14,431 bases of DNA from an uncultured Collinsella sp. (GCA_900540095.1 UQEO01000045.1:1-14431); one strand, 5' to 3'. Shown: positions 1-8,568, counted from the stretch's first letter. Translations and numbers: made by a program. The notes: generated by a model not told the origin, from the letters alone.

Positions 1-1374
1 TTTGCCACCTCCATCGTGCGGACCCACAGACCCCGCACCCGACGCCGCCGGCTTCTCTGCCGAAGACTCGGAATCCTTCTTATCGGTTTCGGCCGGAGCG
101 ATCACGCGAATGAGCGAGATGCGCTGGCCACGCATCGACTGCACTTTAAACTTGTACCCCGCAACCTCAAACACCTCTCCGATGTCGGGCACCGAGTCGC
201 AAAGCTCCAAAATCCAGCCGGCGATGGTCTCATAATCATCGCTTTCCTCGAGCGGCCAACCAAGCTCAATCGCGTCATCGCACGAAAAACGCCCATCAAC
301 GAGCCACTCGCGGCGCGAAAGGCGCGTGAGATACTTGTTGTCGGGGTCGAACTCGTCCTCGATCTCGCCGACGATCTCCTCGACGATATCCTCGATGGTG
401 ATAATGCCGGCCGTGCCGCCGTACTCGTCCACGACCACCACGATCTGGTCGTGCGAGGTCTGCATCTCGGACAGTAGCGGCAGGATGTCCTTGGTGTCGG
501 GCACAAAGGTGGCGTCGCGCAAAAAGCCGGCGATGGGCTGGTCACCCTTGCCGTCGAGCGCGGGTTGGATCAGGTCCTTGATGTGCGCAATGCCGGCGAC
601 GTTGTCGGGATCCTCGTGATAGACGGGGATGCGGCTGAAGCCGGTCTGGCGCATGGTGGACAACACGTCGGCGACCGTCTCGTCGTCCTCGCACATGGTG
701 GTGTCCACGCGCGGCACCATGACCTCGCGGGCAACGGTGTCGCCTAGGTCGAAGATCTCGTGGATCATACGCTTTTCCTCGTCGAGCAGGTCGTCCTGCT
801 CCGAGACCATGTACTTGATCTCTTCTTCCGAGACGTTTTGGCGGTCGTCGGCGCTCTTGATGCGCAGGATGCGGGCCAGGCCATCGGAGCAGGCGCCGGT
901 CAGCCACACGAGCGGACGGGCGATCTTTTGGAAAAACGACAACGGTCCCACGACCTGCTTGGACACGCCCTCGGCATTGGCCAGGCCGATGCGCTTGGGG
1001 ACGAGCTCGCCGATCACGATGGACACGAAGGCGACCGCGACGGTGATGATGACCGGCGCCAGGCCGCGCGCGATGGCGGAGAGCGGCGCGATGCCAAAGC
1101 TCATGAGCCACGTGGCGAGCGGGTCGGACAGACTCGTCGAGGCGACGGCGGACGAGGCGAAGCCCACGAGCGTAATGGCAACCTGGATGGTGGCGAGCAG
1201 CTGGTCGGAGTCGGCAGCCAGCTTAATGGCACGCTCGGCGCGCTTGTCGCCTTCCTCGGCCTCGTGCTCCAACACGGCGCGCTTGGCCGTGGTGAGCGCC
1301 ATCTCGGACATAGAGAAGTAGCCGTTGATGAGGGTCAAAACGAGGGTGGTGATAAGGGAGATGGTTATGTCCAT
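1..1374 (-). CDS. CNNM/CBS/CorC-HlyC transporter ('hemolysin-like'), 3' end outside window
   Basis: The minus-strand frame is open without a stop for 458 codons from the ATG at 1374 to the window edge, so the C-terminus is missing. Residues 1-195 form a CNNM-type (DUF21) membrane domain with GYFSMSEMAL near the N-terminus and GELVPKRIGL at 122-131. Two CBS domains follow, at about 214-270 and 280-335, the second containing VVDEYGGTAGIITIEDIVEE. A CorC_HlyC domain lies at about 345-425, and then a Ser/Ala/Gly/Lys-rich tail runs to the edge. Family members are inner-membrane proteins linked to Mg2+/Co2+ efflux or metal homeostasis; true haemolysin activity is not implied. A GGAGG lies about 15 nt before the ATG, which is rather far, but no better in-frame start was seen. 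No clear terminator separates it from trhA 110 bp upstream, so co-transcription is possible. Confidence 0.93.
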   Translation of the reverse strand, partial: MDITISLITTLVLTLINGYFSMSEMALTTAKRAVLEHEAEEGDKRAERAIKLAADSDQLLATIQVAITLVGFASSAVASTSLSDPLATWLMSFGIAPLSAIARGLAPVIITVAVAFVSIVIGELVPKRIGLANAEGVSKQVVGPLSFFQKIARPLVWLTGACSDGLARILRIKSADDRQNVSEEEIKYMVSEQDDLLDEEKRMIHEIFDLGDTVAREVMVPRVDTTMCEDDETVADVLSTMRQTGFSRIPVYHEDPDNVAGIAHIKDLIQPALDGKGDQPIAGFLRDATFVPDTKDILPLLSEMQTSHDQIVVVVDEYGGTAGIITIEDIVEEIVGEIEDEFDPDNKYLTRLSRREWLVDGRFSCDDAIELGWPLEESDDYETIAGWILELCDSVPDIGEVFEVAGYKFKVQSMRGQRISLIRVIAPAETDKKDSESSAEKPAASGAGSVGPHDGGGK

Positions 1375-1484
1375 CGGGAGTTTCTCGAACCTCCAAGATT
1401 CGGGACGTCAGGTTAAAACGTTGATGGCGGATACGGCAATTGCACCGGCGCCCAAACGAGAACGCGGGCGCGCAGGCGTGGTCG

Positions 1485-2168
1485 CTAGATTACGAAGAGG
1501 ATCACCGCCATGAACTGGAAGATGCTGCCGGCGAGCACCCACAGGTGAAACACGCTGTGCAGATAGCGCACATTTTTGGCGATATAGAACGGCACGCCCG
1601 CGGTGTAGCACACGCCGCCGACGGCGAGCAGGGCAAGTGCCACGGGGTTGAGCAGCGCAACAAGTTCGGGCAGCTTGAAGACAACGAGCCAGCCCATCAG
1701 CAGGTAGACCAGGCCGCTTACCCAGTGCGGTTGACGCTCGCGTAGGAAGCACTCGAGAGCGATGCCGATAATGGCGATGGCCCATACGGCAAAGAACAGC
1801 GCAGGGCCGCCGTCGTTTGCGAGCGTGATAAGGCAAAACGGCGTATAGCTGCCCGCAATGAGCAGGTAGATGCAGCTGTGGTCGATGATGCGAAACACGT
1901 GCTTGGCGCGCGCGGGCTGAATCGCGTGGTAGAGCGTGGAGGCTAGGTATTCGAGGATAATGCTGACGCCATAGACAATCGCCGCGGCCATATGGGCCGG
2001 GCCTCCGCCGCGCAGGGCGGCGAATACGATCAGGAGCACCAGGCCCGCGATACCCAGCAGGCAGCCGACACCATGGGTGACGGAGTTCATGATCTCCTCG
2101 CCCACTGTGTAGTGTGGAACGGCCGCGGTCTTGGGTCGCGGCTTAGAACTGTCGCTCGAATCGGACAT
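1485..2168 (-). CDS. trhA: Hemolysin III / TrhA (PAQR family) integral membrane protein
   Basis: This 227-residue protein has about seven predicted hydrophobic helices. It shows the PAQR/hemolysin III signatures: GEEIMNSVTHGVG (23-35, with E24 and H32), STLYH (77-81), DHSCIYLLIAGSYTP (97-110) and HSVFH (204-208). The His/Asp/Ser residues match the conserved metal-site positions of the PAQR superfamily. Bacterial members are associated with membrane-lipid homeostasis; the haemolysin name is historical. The frame could extend six codons to a TTG at 2186, but that TTG lies in the GGAGG ribosome-binding site placed 11 nt before the ATG at 2168, so the ATG is preferred. A candidate promoter lies at 2204-2233, divergent from the hydrolase gene. 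The N-terminal 20 residues are Ser/Lys/Pro-rich and presumably cytoplasmic. Confidence 0.93.
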   Translation of the reverse strand: MSDSSDSSKPRPKTAAVPHYTVGEEIMNSVTHGVGCLLGIAGLVLLIVFAALRGGGPAHMAAAIVYGVSIILEYLASTLYHAIQPARAKHVFRIIDHSCIYLLIAGSYTPFCLITLANDGGPALFFAVWAIAIIGIALECFLRERQPHWVSGLVYLLMGWLVVFKLPELVALLNPVALALLAVGGVCYTAGVPFYIAKNVRYLHSVFHLWVLAGSIFQFMAVILFVI

Positions 2169-2203
2169 GCCGGTTACATCCTCCAACGTAAAGAGTTCTC
2201 AAC

Positions 2204-2233
2204 ACTATATCAAAGCGTCTAGGTACGTGCGAA
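2204..2233 (-). promoter_or_regulatory. Candidate promoter of trhA
   Basis: On the minus strand TTCGCA (2233-2228) and TATAGT (2209-2204) are separated by 18 bp, about 36 nt before the chosen ATG. A 15-bp near-palindrome, GTGCGAAATTTGCAC (2227-2241, one mismatch about a central A), covers the -35 hexamer and could be an operator. The -10 is good and the -35 moderate. Confidence 0.45.
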
Positions 2234-2275
2234 ATTTGCACCATACGTGACCCTTTGTTTACCCATTCTTTGCCT

Positions 2276-2334
2276 GTTGACGCATCAACGGCGAACGTCC
2301 ATAATGCGCTTGCATTAAATGTTGATGTATTAAC
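2276..2334. promoter_or_regulatory. Pair of matching 14-bp palindromes flanking the hydrolase promoter
   Basis: GTTGACGCATCAAC (2276-2289) and GTTGATGTATTAAC (2321-2334) are the same site with consensus GTTGAYGYATYAAC; all differences are C/T transitions. The starts are 45 bp apart. The first overlaps the -35 hexamer and the second lies just after the predicted transcription start. The layout fits a dimeric repressor of TetR or similar type acting on this gene, but no regulator gene is present in the window. Confidence 0.5.
2277..2305 (+). promoter_or_regulatory. Promoter of the alpha/beta hydrolase gene
   Basis: TTGACG (2277-2282), a 17-bp spacer and CATAAT (2300-2305) make a near-consensus housekeeping promoter. 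The predicted start near 2312 gives a leader of about 43 nt. The leader contains an AGGAG ribosome-binding site 8 nt before the ATG at 2355. Confidence 0.65.
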
Positions 2335-2354
2335 ATCTTATAGGAGAATACCGC

Positions 2355-3320
2355 ATGGCTCAAAACGCACGTTCCCATCGAAAGCTCAAGATAGCCGGCA
2401 TCGTTGCACTGGTGGTTGTCGTTGCGCTGCTCGGATTTGCCGGCAACTTTCTGTTTGACTTCGCGCTGAATCCCCGCGCGCCATACACCATGAAGATGAT
2501 GCAGGATAGCAAGAACGACAAAGAAGGCGAGCAGCCGGATGCCGAGGAAACCGAGGCGCGGGCGTGGTTTAAAGAGAATCGCGAGAGCAGCAGCCTCACC
2601 GCAGATGACGGAACCGAGCTCGCCGCTTGGTATTTTGCCGCCTCGGAGAGCACGCACGATTACGCCGTCTGCCTGCATGGATATACCAATGAGCCCATCG
2701 GCATGGCCCGATACGCCAAGCGCTTCCACGACCGCGGCATGAACGTGCTCGCGCCTGCCGCCCGCGCCCACGAGCGCTCCGGCGGCGACTATATCGGCAT
2801 GGGCTGGCCCGAGCGGCTCGATGTCGTTGCATGGATTGGGCGGATCGTTCAGGCTGACCCCGAGGCGCACATCCTGGTCTTTGGCGAGTCGATGGGTGCG
2901 GCAACCGCCATGAACGTGGCGGGAGAATCTTTGCCGTCCAACGTGAAATGCATTATCGAGGACTGCGGTTATACGAGTGTTTGGGACGAGTTTTCTCTGC
3001 AGCTCAAGGACGTGTTCGGCCTGCCCAGCTTTCCCTTGCTCGATGTAGCAAACTTGGTGTGCAACGTGCGCGCGGGCTACGACTTTCATAAGGCGAGCAG
3101 TGTGGAGCAACTCAAACACGCGACGGTTCCCATGCTGTTTATCCACGGCGACCAGGATACCTTTGTGCCGTACAGCATGCTCGACCAAAACTACGACGCG
3201 TGCGCCAGCAAGGTTAAACAGAAGCTCACTATCCACGGCGCCACCCACGCCAAGAGTGCGCAAGTTGACCCCGAGCTCTACTGGAGCACGGTCGACGACT
3301 TCCTCGACGAGTATTTTTAG
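2355..3320 (+). CDS. Membrane-anchored alpha/beta hydrolase (COG1073-like serine hydrolase)
   Basis: This 321-residue protein has a basic N-terminus and one hydrophobic segment (about 12-35), probably an uncleaved signal anchor that places the catalytic domain outside the membrane. An acidic linker at about 51-70 precedes the fold. The catalytic set is visible: nucleophile Ser179 in GESMG (177-181), Asp268 in HGDQDTFVP (264-272) and His298 in GATHAKS. The HGYTNEP segment at 108-114 fits the oxyanion loop, and GDYIGMGWPERLDV is typical of COG1073 hydrolases. The substrate is unknown; esterase, acyltransferase or peptidase-like activities all occur in this family. The gene stands alone, has its own promoter and candidate operators, and converges on the DUF362 gene. 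An AGGAG lies 8 nt before the ATG. Confidence 0.92.
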   Translation: MAQNARSHRKLKIAGIVALVVVVALLGFAGNFLFDFALNPRAPYTMKMMQDSKNDKEGEQPDAEETEARAWFKENRESSSLTADDGTELAAWYFAASESTHDYAVCLHGYTNEPIGMARYAKRFHDRGMNVLAPAARAHERSGGDYIGMGWPERLDVVAWIGRIVQADPEAHILVFGESMGAATAMNVAGESLPSNVKCIIEDCGYTSVWDEFSLQLKDVFGLPSFPLLDVANLVCNVRAGYDFHKASSVEQLKHATVPMLFIHGDQDTFVPYSMLDQNYDACASKVKQKLTIHGATHAKSAQVDPELYWSTVDDFLDEYF

Positions 3321-3336
3321 GCAAAAAGCAACGTCT

Positions 3337-3354
3337 GGGGCTTTATCTGACCCC
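3337..3354. repeat. Short GGGG/CCCC REP-like hairpin
   Basis: GGGGCTTTATCTGACCCC forms a small hairpin. Read on the minus strand it begins GGGTCAGATAAAGCCCC, resembling the GGGGTCAGA-type palindromes found near Y1/REP-associated transposases. It sits between the hydrolase stop and element A. Confidence 0.35.
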
Positions 3355-3361
3355 CTATTTT

Positions 3362-3485
3362 CGGAAGTATGCGGCAAAATCTGGAACTGCCGACCAGACC
3401 GCAGTTTTACCAACAATTTATCAGGGGTTTTGTTGCCAAAAAACGTCGTGTGCTCGGCGGTCTCGAAATTTGCCGCATACTTCCG
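3362..3485. repeat. Long inverted-repeat element A
   Basis: Perfect 17-bp inverted repeats at 3362-3378 and 3469-3485 (CGGAAGTATGCGGCAAA and its complement) enclose 90 bp. Inside is an AACTGC/GCAGTT hairpin. On the minus strand the order is arm, ACCCCTGA, then AAAACTGC hairpin, the same order seen in element C. No coding capacity is evident. Confidence 0.7.
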
Positions 3486-3486
3486 G

Positions 3487-3523
3487 AAAGCCGCCCGTGG
3501 GCACAGTGCCCACGGGCGGCTTT
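3487..3523. terminator. Bidirectional rho-independent terminator between convergent genes
   Basis: A perfect 17-bp stem (3487-3503 with 3507-3523) has a 3-nt loop, with an A-run on the left and a T-run on the right (ending at 3524). It lies between the stops of the plus-strand hydrolase and the minus-strand DUF362 gene and can serve both directions. Confidence 0.9.
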
Positions 3524-3571
3524 TGCTAACGTTACGCTACAAAAGCGCTTGATATGTCCAATAGACAGGCG

Positions 3572-4777
3572 CTACTTGACCTCGATGAGCTCGTACTCGC
3601 TCGTGCCAAGGCCGATCTTCTCGGCATGCGCGATGCACGCGCGCCAGTCGGTGTCGGGATGCGTGATGCAGAAGGGATCCTTGGCCTGCTCGCCCTCCAG
3701 ATGCTCGTGATTGTGCTCCATCTTGGCCGCGCTATCGGTGAGCTCGGTGTTGGGCAGCGGCTCGGATGCCATGACGGCATCGGCACAGGCTTGGTCGATG
3801 GCGACCGGGTCGAAGCTCGCGAACATGCCGATGTCGTTGACGATAGGCGTATCGTTTTCGGGATGGCAATCGCAGTTGGGGCTGATATCCATGGCAAGCG
3901 AGATATGGAAGCTCGGGCGGCCGTCGACAACGGCCTTCGTATACTCGGCGATCTTGCAGTTGAGCACGTCGGCCGCGGCTTCATAGCCGGGCTTGATGGC
4001 GTCCTGGTTGCACACGCCGATGCAGCGGCCGCAGCCCACGCAGCGATCGTGGTCGATGGCAGCGACGTGGACCGTGCGGGTGTTGCCGTTGGCAAGCTCG
4101 CGCTCGCGGGTGTCGTCGAACGAGATAGCGTTGTGCGCGCAGATTTTTTCGCAGGCACGGCAACCAATACAGTGCTCGGTCGCGACGTTCGGCTTGCCGG
4201 CGGCATGCTGCTCCATCTTGCCGGCGCGGCTGCCGCCGCCCATGCCCAGGTTCTTCATGGCGCCACCAAAGCCGGCCTGCTCATGGCCCTTAAAGTGGGT
4301 GAGGCTGATCACGATATCGGCGTCCATGAGCGCCTGACCGATCTTGGCCTCGTGCACGTACTCGCCGTCCTCGACCGGAACGAGCGCCTCGTCGGTGCCC
4401 TTGAGGCCGTCGGCGATGATGACCTGGCAACCCGTGGCATACGGAGTAAAGCCGTTCTGGTAGGCGGTGTCGATGTGCTCGAGCGCGTTTTTGCGGCTAC
4501 CGACATAGAGCGTGTTGCAGTCGGTGAGGAAGGGCTTGCCTCCCAGCTCCTTCACGACATCCGCGACGGCGCGGGCGTAGTTGGGGCGCAAAAAGCTCAA
4601 ATTGCCCAGCTCGCCAAAGTGAATCTTAATGGCGACGAACTTGTTCTCGAAGTCGATCTGCTCGATACCGGCGTGACGTATGAGGCGCTTGAGCTTGTCG
4701 AGCTGGCTCTCGCGAGCATGCGTGCGCAGGTTGGTGAAGTACACCTTAGCGGGTGCTGCGGGTGCAGTTGCGGTCAT
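3572..4777 (-). CDS. DUF362 domain protein with two [4Fe-4S] ferredoxin clusters
   Basis: This is a 401-residue cytoplasmic protein without a signal peptide. The DUF362 domain spans most of the length; its core includes KIHFGE (51-56), HFKGHEQAGFGGAMKNLGMG (161-180) and FDPVAIDQA (322-330). A bacterial-type double ferredoxin insert carries CIGCRACEKIC (Cys 203, 206, 209, 213) and CVGCGRCIGVC (Cys 246, 249, 252, 256). An NCDCH motif (301-305) adds two more Cys. The family is common in anaerobes and its reaction is not established; electron transfer or metal handling is plausible. A GAGGGG ribosome-binding site 8 nt before the ATG fixes the start. It appears to be a single-gene unit ending at the shared bidirectional terminator. 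Confidence 0.93.
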   Translation of the reverse strand: MTATAPAAPAKVYFTNLRTHARESQLDKLKRLIRHAGIEQIDFENKFVAIKIHFGELGNLSFLRPNYARAVADVVKELGGKPFLTDCNTLYVGSRKNALEHIDTAYQNGFTPYATGCQVIIADGLKGTDEALVPVEDGEYVHEAKIGQALMDADIVISLTHFKGHEQAGFGGAMKNLGMGGGSRAGKMEQHAAGKPNVATEHCIGCRACEKICAHNAISFDDTRERELANGNTRTVHVAAIDHDRCVGCGRCIGVCNQDAIKPGYEAAADVLNCKIAEYTKAVVDGRPSFHISLAMDISPNCDCHPENDTPIVNDIGMFASFDPVAIDQACADAVMASEPLPNTELTDSAAKMEHNHEHLEGEQAKDPFCITHPDTDWRACIAHAEKIGLGTSEYELIEVK

Positions 4778-4860
4778 AGTTATATCCCCTCGGTCTATAT
4801 GGCGTTACAGACATAGAGGATGGTACCAGTTAAAGCAGAGTTAAAGTCAAGTACGACACC

Positions 4861-4889
4861 TAGTCATTGGGGACGTTCTTAAATGACTA
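4861..4889. repeat. Single TGGGGAC palindromic unit overlapping a stop codon
   Basis: TAGTCATT at 4861-4868 and AATGACTA at 4882-4889 are 8-bp inverted repeats flanking GGGGACGTTCTTA. The core TGGGGAC is at 4868-4874. It is one copy of the unit found six times at 8368-8568. The minus-strand TAG stop of the FtsX-type permease (4889-4887) is the last three bases of the palindrome. Confidence 0.7.
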
Positions 4890-7553
4890 CTCTTGGACTT
4901 TGAGGGCCTCGGCCAGGCTCACACGTTTGATGGAGCGCGTGTGCAGCAGCGCCACGAGCAGGTAGGTCGCAAAGCCAATGCCGACGCATGCAGCCATGGA
5001 CCAAGCGGGCACGTAGATCTCGATATTGCCGTTGTAGGCGAGCAGCATCGAGCGGAAGATGGCCGTGAGCGAGCCAATAATGACCGGCAGGCTCAGCACG
5101 AGCGACGCCGCCACGCACAGCGTGATCGAGCGGATGTACAGATGCGAGATCTCGCTATCGCGATAGCCAAAGACTTTCATGTAGCTGATCGAACGGGCAC
5201 TGTGGTCGATCACAGCCTTGGTCAGCAGGTACATAAACAGCAGGAAAATAAACACCGCGAGCCCGATCATCATTCCGATCATTTTGCTCATCATGCCGAT
5301 GAACTGGTCGCCCACGGCACGCATGTCGTCGGGCGTGGTGTCGCCGGCAAAGTAACGAGCATCGAGGTCGAGCTTCTCGTCGCTCACATAGCCGTTAAAG
5401 TAGGCGGCGTCGTTGCCGAACAGCTCGTTAAAGTCGTCGATACTCATATAGATATTCATGTCCGACTTGGAGCCCCAGACACAGTCCTTGCCCGCGTACT
5501 CAAGGGAATAATGCTCGCCCTCGTACTTGTCGCCGAGCGTGACCTTCTGGCCCTCGCTCCAGCCAAACTTATCGAGTAGACCGCCGCCAAAGACGACGCG
5601 TCCATCGCCGACGTTGAGGTCTTTCCAATAGCGCGAATCGGGTGAAATGCCGTAGACGGAAATCGTCTCCTGCCCATTACCATCACCGCGGTCGTACTGC
5701 AGCTGGTAGACGGCGTATTTCTCGGCCTGCGCGATTGCGCCCACGCCGTTGTCGGTCGTATTGACCGGGTGGATATCGTCGTTGTCAGTGTCGATCTTAG
5801 AGGCCTTGTCAATCAGGTCGATAGCCTCGTCGCGGTTGCAGCCGAGGGCATCGGCAAGGTCATCGAGGCACGTATAAAGCGCATCCTTCTTGTCCTGAAC
5901 CTTGGCAAGTGCGTCCTGCGCTGCGGTTAGGCTCTCGACAGACGGAGCGCTGGTCGCAGCATCGGCTGCCGCCTGCGCCGCATCGGCCGCGTCGTCAAGC
6001 TCGTCATCGGCATCCTGAGCGGCAGAAAGTAGCGCGCCGTCAACCGACTGCAAGCGCTCGAGTGCCGACCACTGCTCGCGCTCCTCGGCGTTGCCCTCGA
6101 GCTCCAGCGGAGCCTTGAGCGTGTACTGGTGCTCGGCGACCAGGCTCGTCTCGAGGTTGTCCGCATAGTGCGTCATCGTGGGCAGAATCGCCAGGCCAAA
6201 GAGCAGTAGCAGCGACGCAAACGCAATGCCCACGAAGAGCGTGGCGAAGTTGCCCAGGTTGCGCAGGAAGACACGCAGGCGGAAGCGCGAGACAAAGCCC
6301 ATGCGCTCCGGCAGCTGCAGGCCGCGCTTGGTGCCCGATTTGCCGCTCGCCTCGTGACGAAGGAACTGCAACGGCGTCTTGCCCATCTTGCGAAGCAGGC
6401 CCACCAACGTGATGAGAATGAGCGCGGCGGCGGGAACCACGGCGCACTTCACAAAGATTTCCCAGCTCCAGTACACCTGAAAGGGCGGCAGGCTGTACGA
6501 GCCGTAATAGAGGCTGCGCATGGGCTCGGTAAAGAACACGACGCCGAGCGCAGTGCCCAAAAGCGCCGCGACCACGCCCACGATAGCGGGAAGCGCAAGG
6601 TAATGCAGCGCGATCTCGCGGCGGCGATAGCCGCTGGCGAGCAACGTGCCGATGATGGCGCTCTCCTCCTCGATGGTGGCGTCGGTAAGGACCACAAAGA
6701 CAAACGCCATGATCACGATGATGATGTCGAGTAGCGTCATCCACATCATGGAGTCGCCGTCTACGTCGTCGCGCGCATAGCCAATGCCTTGGTTGGAATC
6801 GGCATCGATCAGATCGTCCACGCGCGCATCGGCATCAGTCAGTGCCTCGACCATATCCTGCTCGGCGTCGAAGCGGTCCGCGGTGGAGAGGTCGCGGTCG
6901 TTAAAGGTAAAGGAATAGGTGTAGGCGGGTGCGCCGCCAGCGTCCTCGAGCGCGGCAAAGCCGGCGTCGCTGACCTCGGCCACGCCATAGGTGATGGTAT
7001 TCACCGTAAAGTCCGAATTGTTGAGGAACAGCGCCTGGCTATCGGGCTGGGTCATGATGCCGCAAATGGTGTAGGCGCGGCCCTCGAGCTTGACCTTGTC
7101 GCCCACGGCGAGGTCGTTGTTGGCGGCAAAGACGCGGTCGATGGCCACCTCGTCGTCTGCCTTGGGCTGTTTGCCTTCGCAGTAGGACGCGATATCGACC
7201 TCAGTGCGGTGCGCATAGGTGCGCAGCGTGCGCTTGGTGCCATCGTCGCCGGCGGTCTTTTTGATGATGGCGTCGATGGAGAAATTCTTGTAGAGCGTGA
7301 CGCCGCCGACGTCGCCGGCCGCGTCCTCGGCGGCCTTGAGTTGATCGTCGGTAGCCTCGAAGGAGGTGGTCACGCGGCCGTCCTCAATCGTGTACGCATC
7401 GCGCATGTCGTCGATAAGGCAGCCGATGGAATGTGCCGCGAGCAAAAAGCCCGAGGTGAGGGCAATGCTTCCGCACATAAGAAGAAAGATGCCTAGGTAC
7501 TTGCCGATATTGCGGCGCAGCTCGCGCGGGAGACGTTTTGCGAGAGGTGTCAT
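4887..7553 (-). CDS. FtsX/MacB-type ABC transporter permease with coiled-coil extracellular insert
   Basis: This protein has 888 residues and a two-module architecture. The first helix is at about 20-40, followed by a large extracytoplasmic domain (45-265). The first FtsX domain is at about 270-400, with helices near 273-293, 320-345 and 367-388. A helix at 430-460 precedes a second extracytoplasmic domain (465-750), and a second FtsX domain lies at 757-885. Cytoplasmic coupling segments are visible: EEESAIIGTLLASGYRRREI and SISYMKVFGYRDSEI. Residues about 505-575 are Ala/Asp-rich and predicted helical coiled coil. The partner ATPase is directly upstream. A TTG at 7568 would add five residues and overlap the ATPase stop; the ATG at 7553, 8 nt after that stop, is preferred although its ribosome-binding site is weak. 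Such pairs move lipids, peptides or antibiotics, or act mechanically; the substrate is unknown. Confidence 0.92.
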   Translation of the reverse strand: MTPLAKRLPRELRRNIGKYLGIFLLMCGSIALTSGFLLAAHSIGCLIDDMRDAYTIEDGRVTTSFEATDDQLKAAEDAAGDVGGVTLYKNFSIDAIIKKTAGDDGTKRTLRTYAHRTEVDIASYCEGKQPKADDEVAIDRVFAANNDLAVGDKVKLEGRAYTICGIMTQPDSQALFLNNSDFTVNTITYGVAEVSDAGFAALEDAGGAPAYTYSFTFNDRDLSTADRFDAEQDMVEALTDADARVDDLIDADSNQGIGYARDDVDGDSMMWMTLLDIIIVIMAFVFVVLTDATIEEESAIIGTLLASGYRRREIALHYLALPAIVGVVAALLGTALGVVFFTEPMRSLYYGSYSLPPFQVYWSWEIFVKCAVVPAAALILITLVGLLRKMGKTPLQFLRHEASGKSGTKRGLQLPERMGFVSRFRLRVFLRNLGNFATLFVGIAFASLLLLFGLAILPTMTHYADNLETSLVAEHQYTLKAPLELEGNAEEREQWSALERLQSVDGALLSAAQDADDELDDAADAAQAAADAATSAPSVESLTAAQDALAKVQDKKDALYTCLDDLADALGCNRDEAIDLIDKASKIDTDNDDIHPVNTTDNGVGAIAQAEKYAVYQLQYDRGDGNGQETISVYGISPDSRYWKDLNVGDGRVVFGGGLLDKFGWSEGQKVTLGDKYEGEHYSLEYAGKDCVWGSKSDMNIYMSIDDFNELFGNDAAYFNGYVSDEKLDLDARYFAGDTTPDDMRAVGDQFIGMMSKMIGMMIGLAVFIFLLFMYLLTKAVIDHSARSISYMKVFGYRDSEISHLYIRSITLCVAASLVLSLPVIIGSLTAIFRSMLLAYNGNIEIYVPAWSMAACVGIGFATYLLVALLHTRSIKRVSLAEALKVQE

Positions 7554-7561
7554 GGCGCCGC

Positions 7562-8275
<714 letters not shown>

Positions 8276-8565
8276 GGTATCCCCCGTTGTTAGCCTCGTA
8301 CTACTTTATGAGCGTAATAGTAAACCATGGCGAACTATTTTGGAGCGAGGCCTGGATTTTATTTCAGACTAGTCATTGGGGACAGACTTAAACGACTAGC
8401 CGCTGGGGACACTCTTTCGCCACCCGGCAGCTGGGGACGCTCCTTTTCTGCCGGCAGTTGGGGACAGTCCTTGGCAACCCGACCGGCAAGCCGGCGGTTC
8501 TGCAAAGACTGTCCCCAATGACTAGTCGTTTAAGTCTGTCCCCAATGAGTACGATGACTAGGTGA
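8276..8565. other. Intergenic region holding the TGGGGAC repeat cluster
   Basis: This 290-bp stretch separates two same-strand ABC operons. Bases 8276-8367 hold no recognisable gene or strong promoter. From 8368 on it is almost entirely palindromic repeat. The hairpins could act as a transcription barrier after the ABC-2 operon, but no classical T-run terminator is seen. Confidence 0.6.
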
Positions 8566-8568
8566 CTA
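8368..8568. repeat. Cluster of six TGGGGAC palindromic units (REP-like)
   Basis: TGGGGAC occurs on the plus strand at 8377, 8404, 8432 and 8459, and its complement at 8511-8517 and 8538-8544. The spacing is 27, 28 and 27 bp on the left and 27 bp on the right. An outer perfect 27-bp inverted repeat (8373-8399 with 8522-8548) encloses an inner 12-bp one (8459-8470 with 8507-8518). The centre is a CCGGC-AA-GCCGG hairpin near 8483-8494. The whole block can fold as one large hairpin. The right edge repeats TGACTAGG and includes the TAG stop of the neighbouring permease. Confidence 0.85.

Noticed and set aside
1412..1439. Promoter (TTGCCG, 16 bp, TTTAAC) before the CNNM gene
   Set aside because: The hexamers are weak, and co-transcription with trhA is equally likely.
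2259..3416. 385-codon minus-strand frame opposite the hydrolase
   Set aside because: It runs through the hydrolase promoter and element A; the plus-strand frame has the catalytic triad.
3554..4816. 420-codon plus-strand frame opposite the DUF362 gene
   Set aside because: It is the mirror of a gene with clear ferredoxin motifs and has no protein-like features.
8368..8568. CRISPR array
   Set aside because: The 27-28 bp period with a 7-bp core resembles a short array, but there are no distinct spacers, the copies are partly inverted and no cas gene is present.
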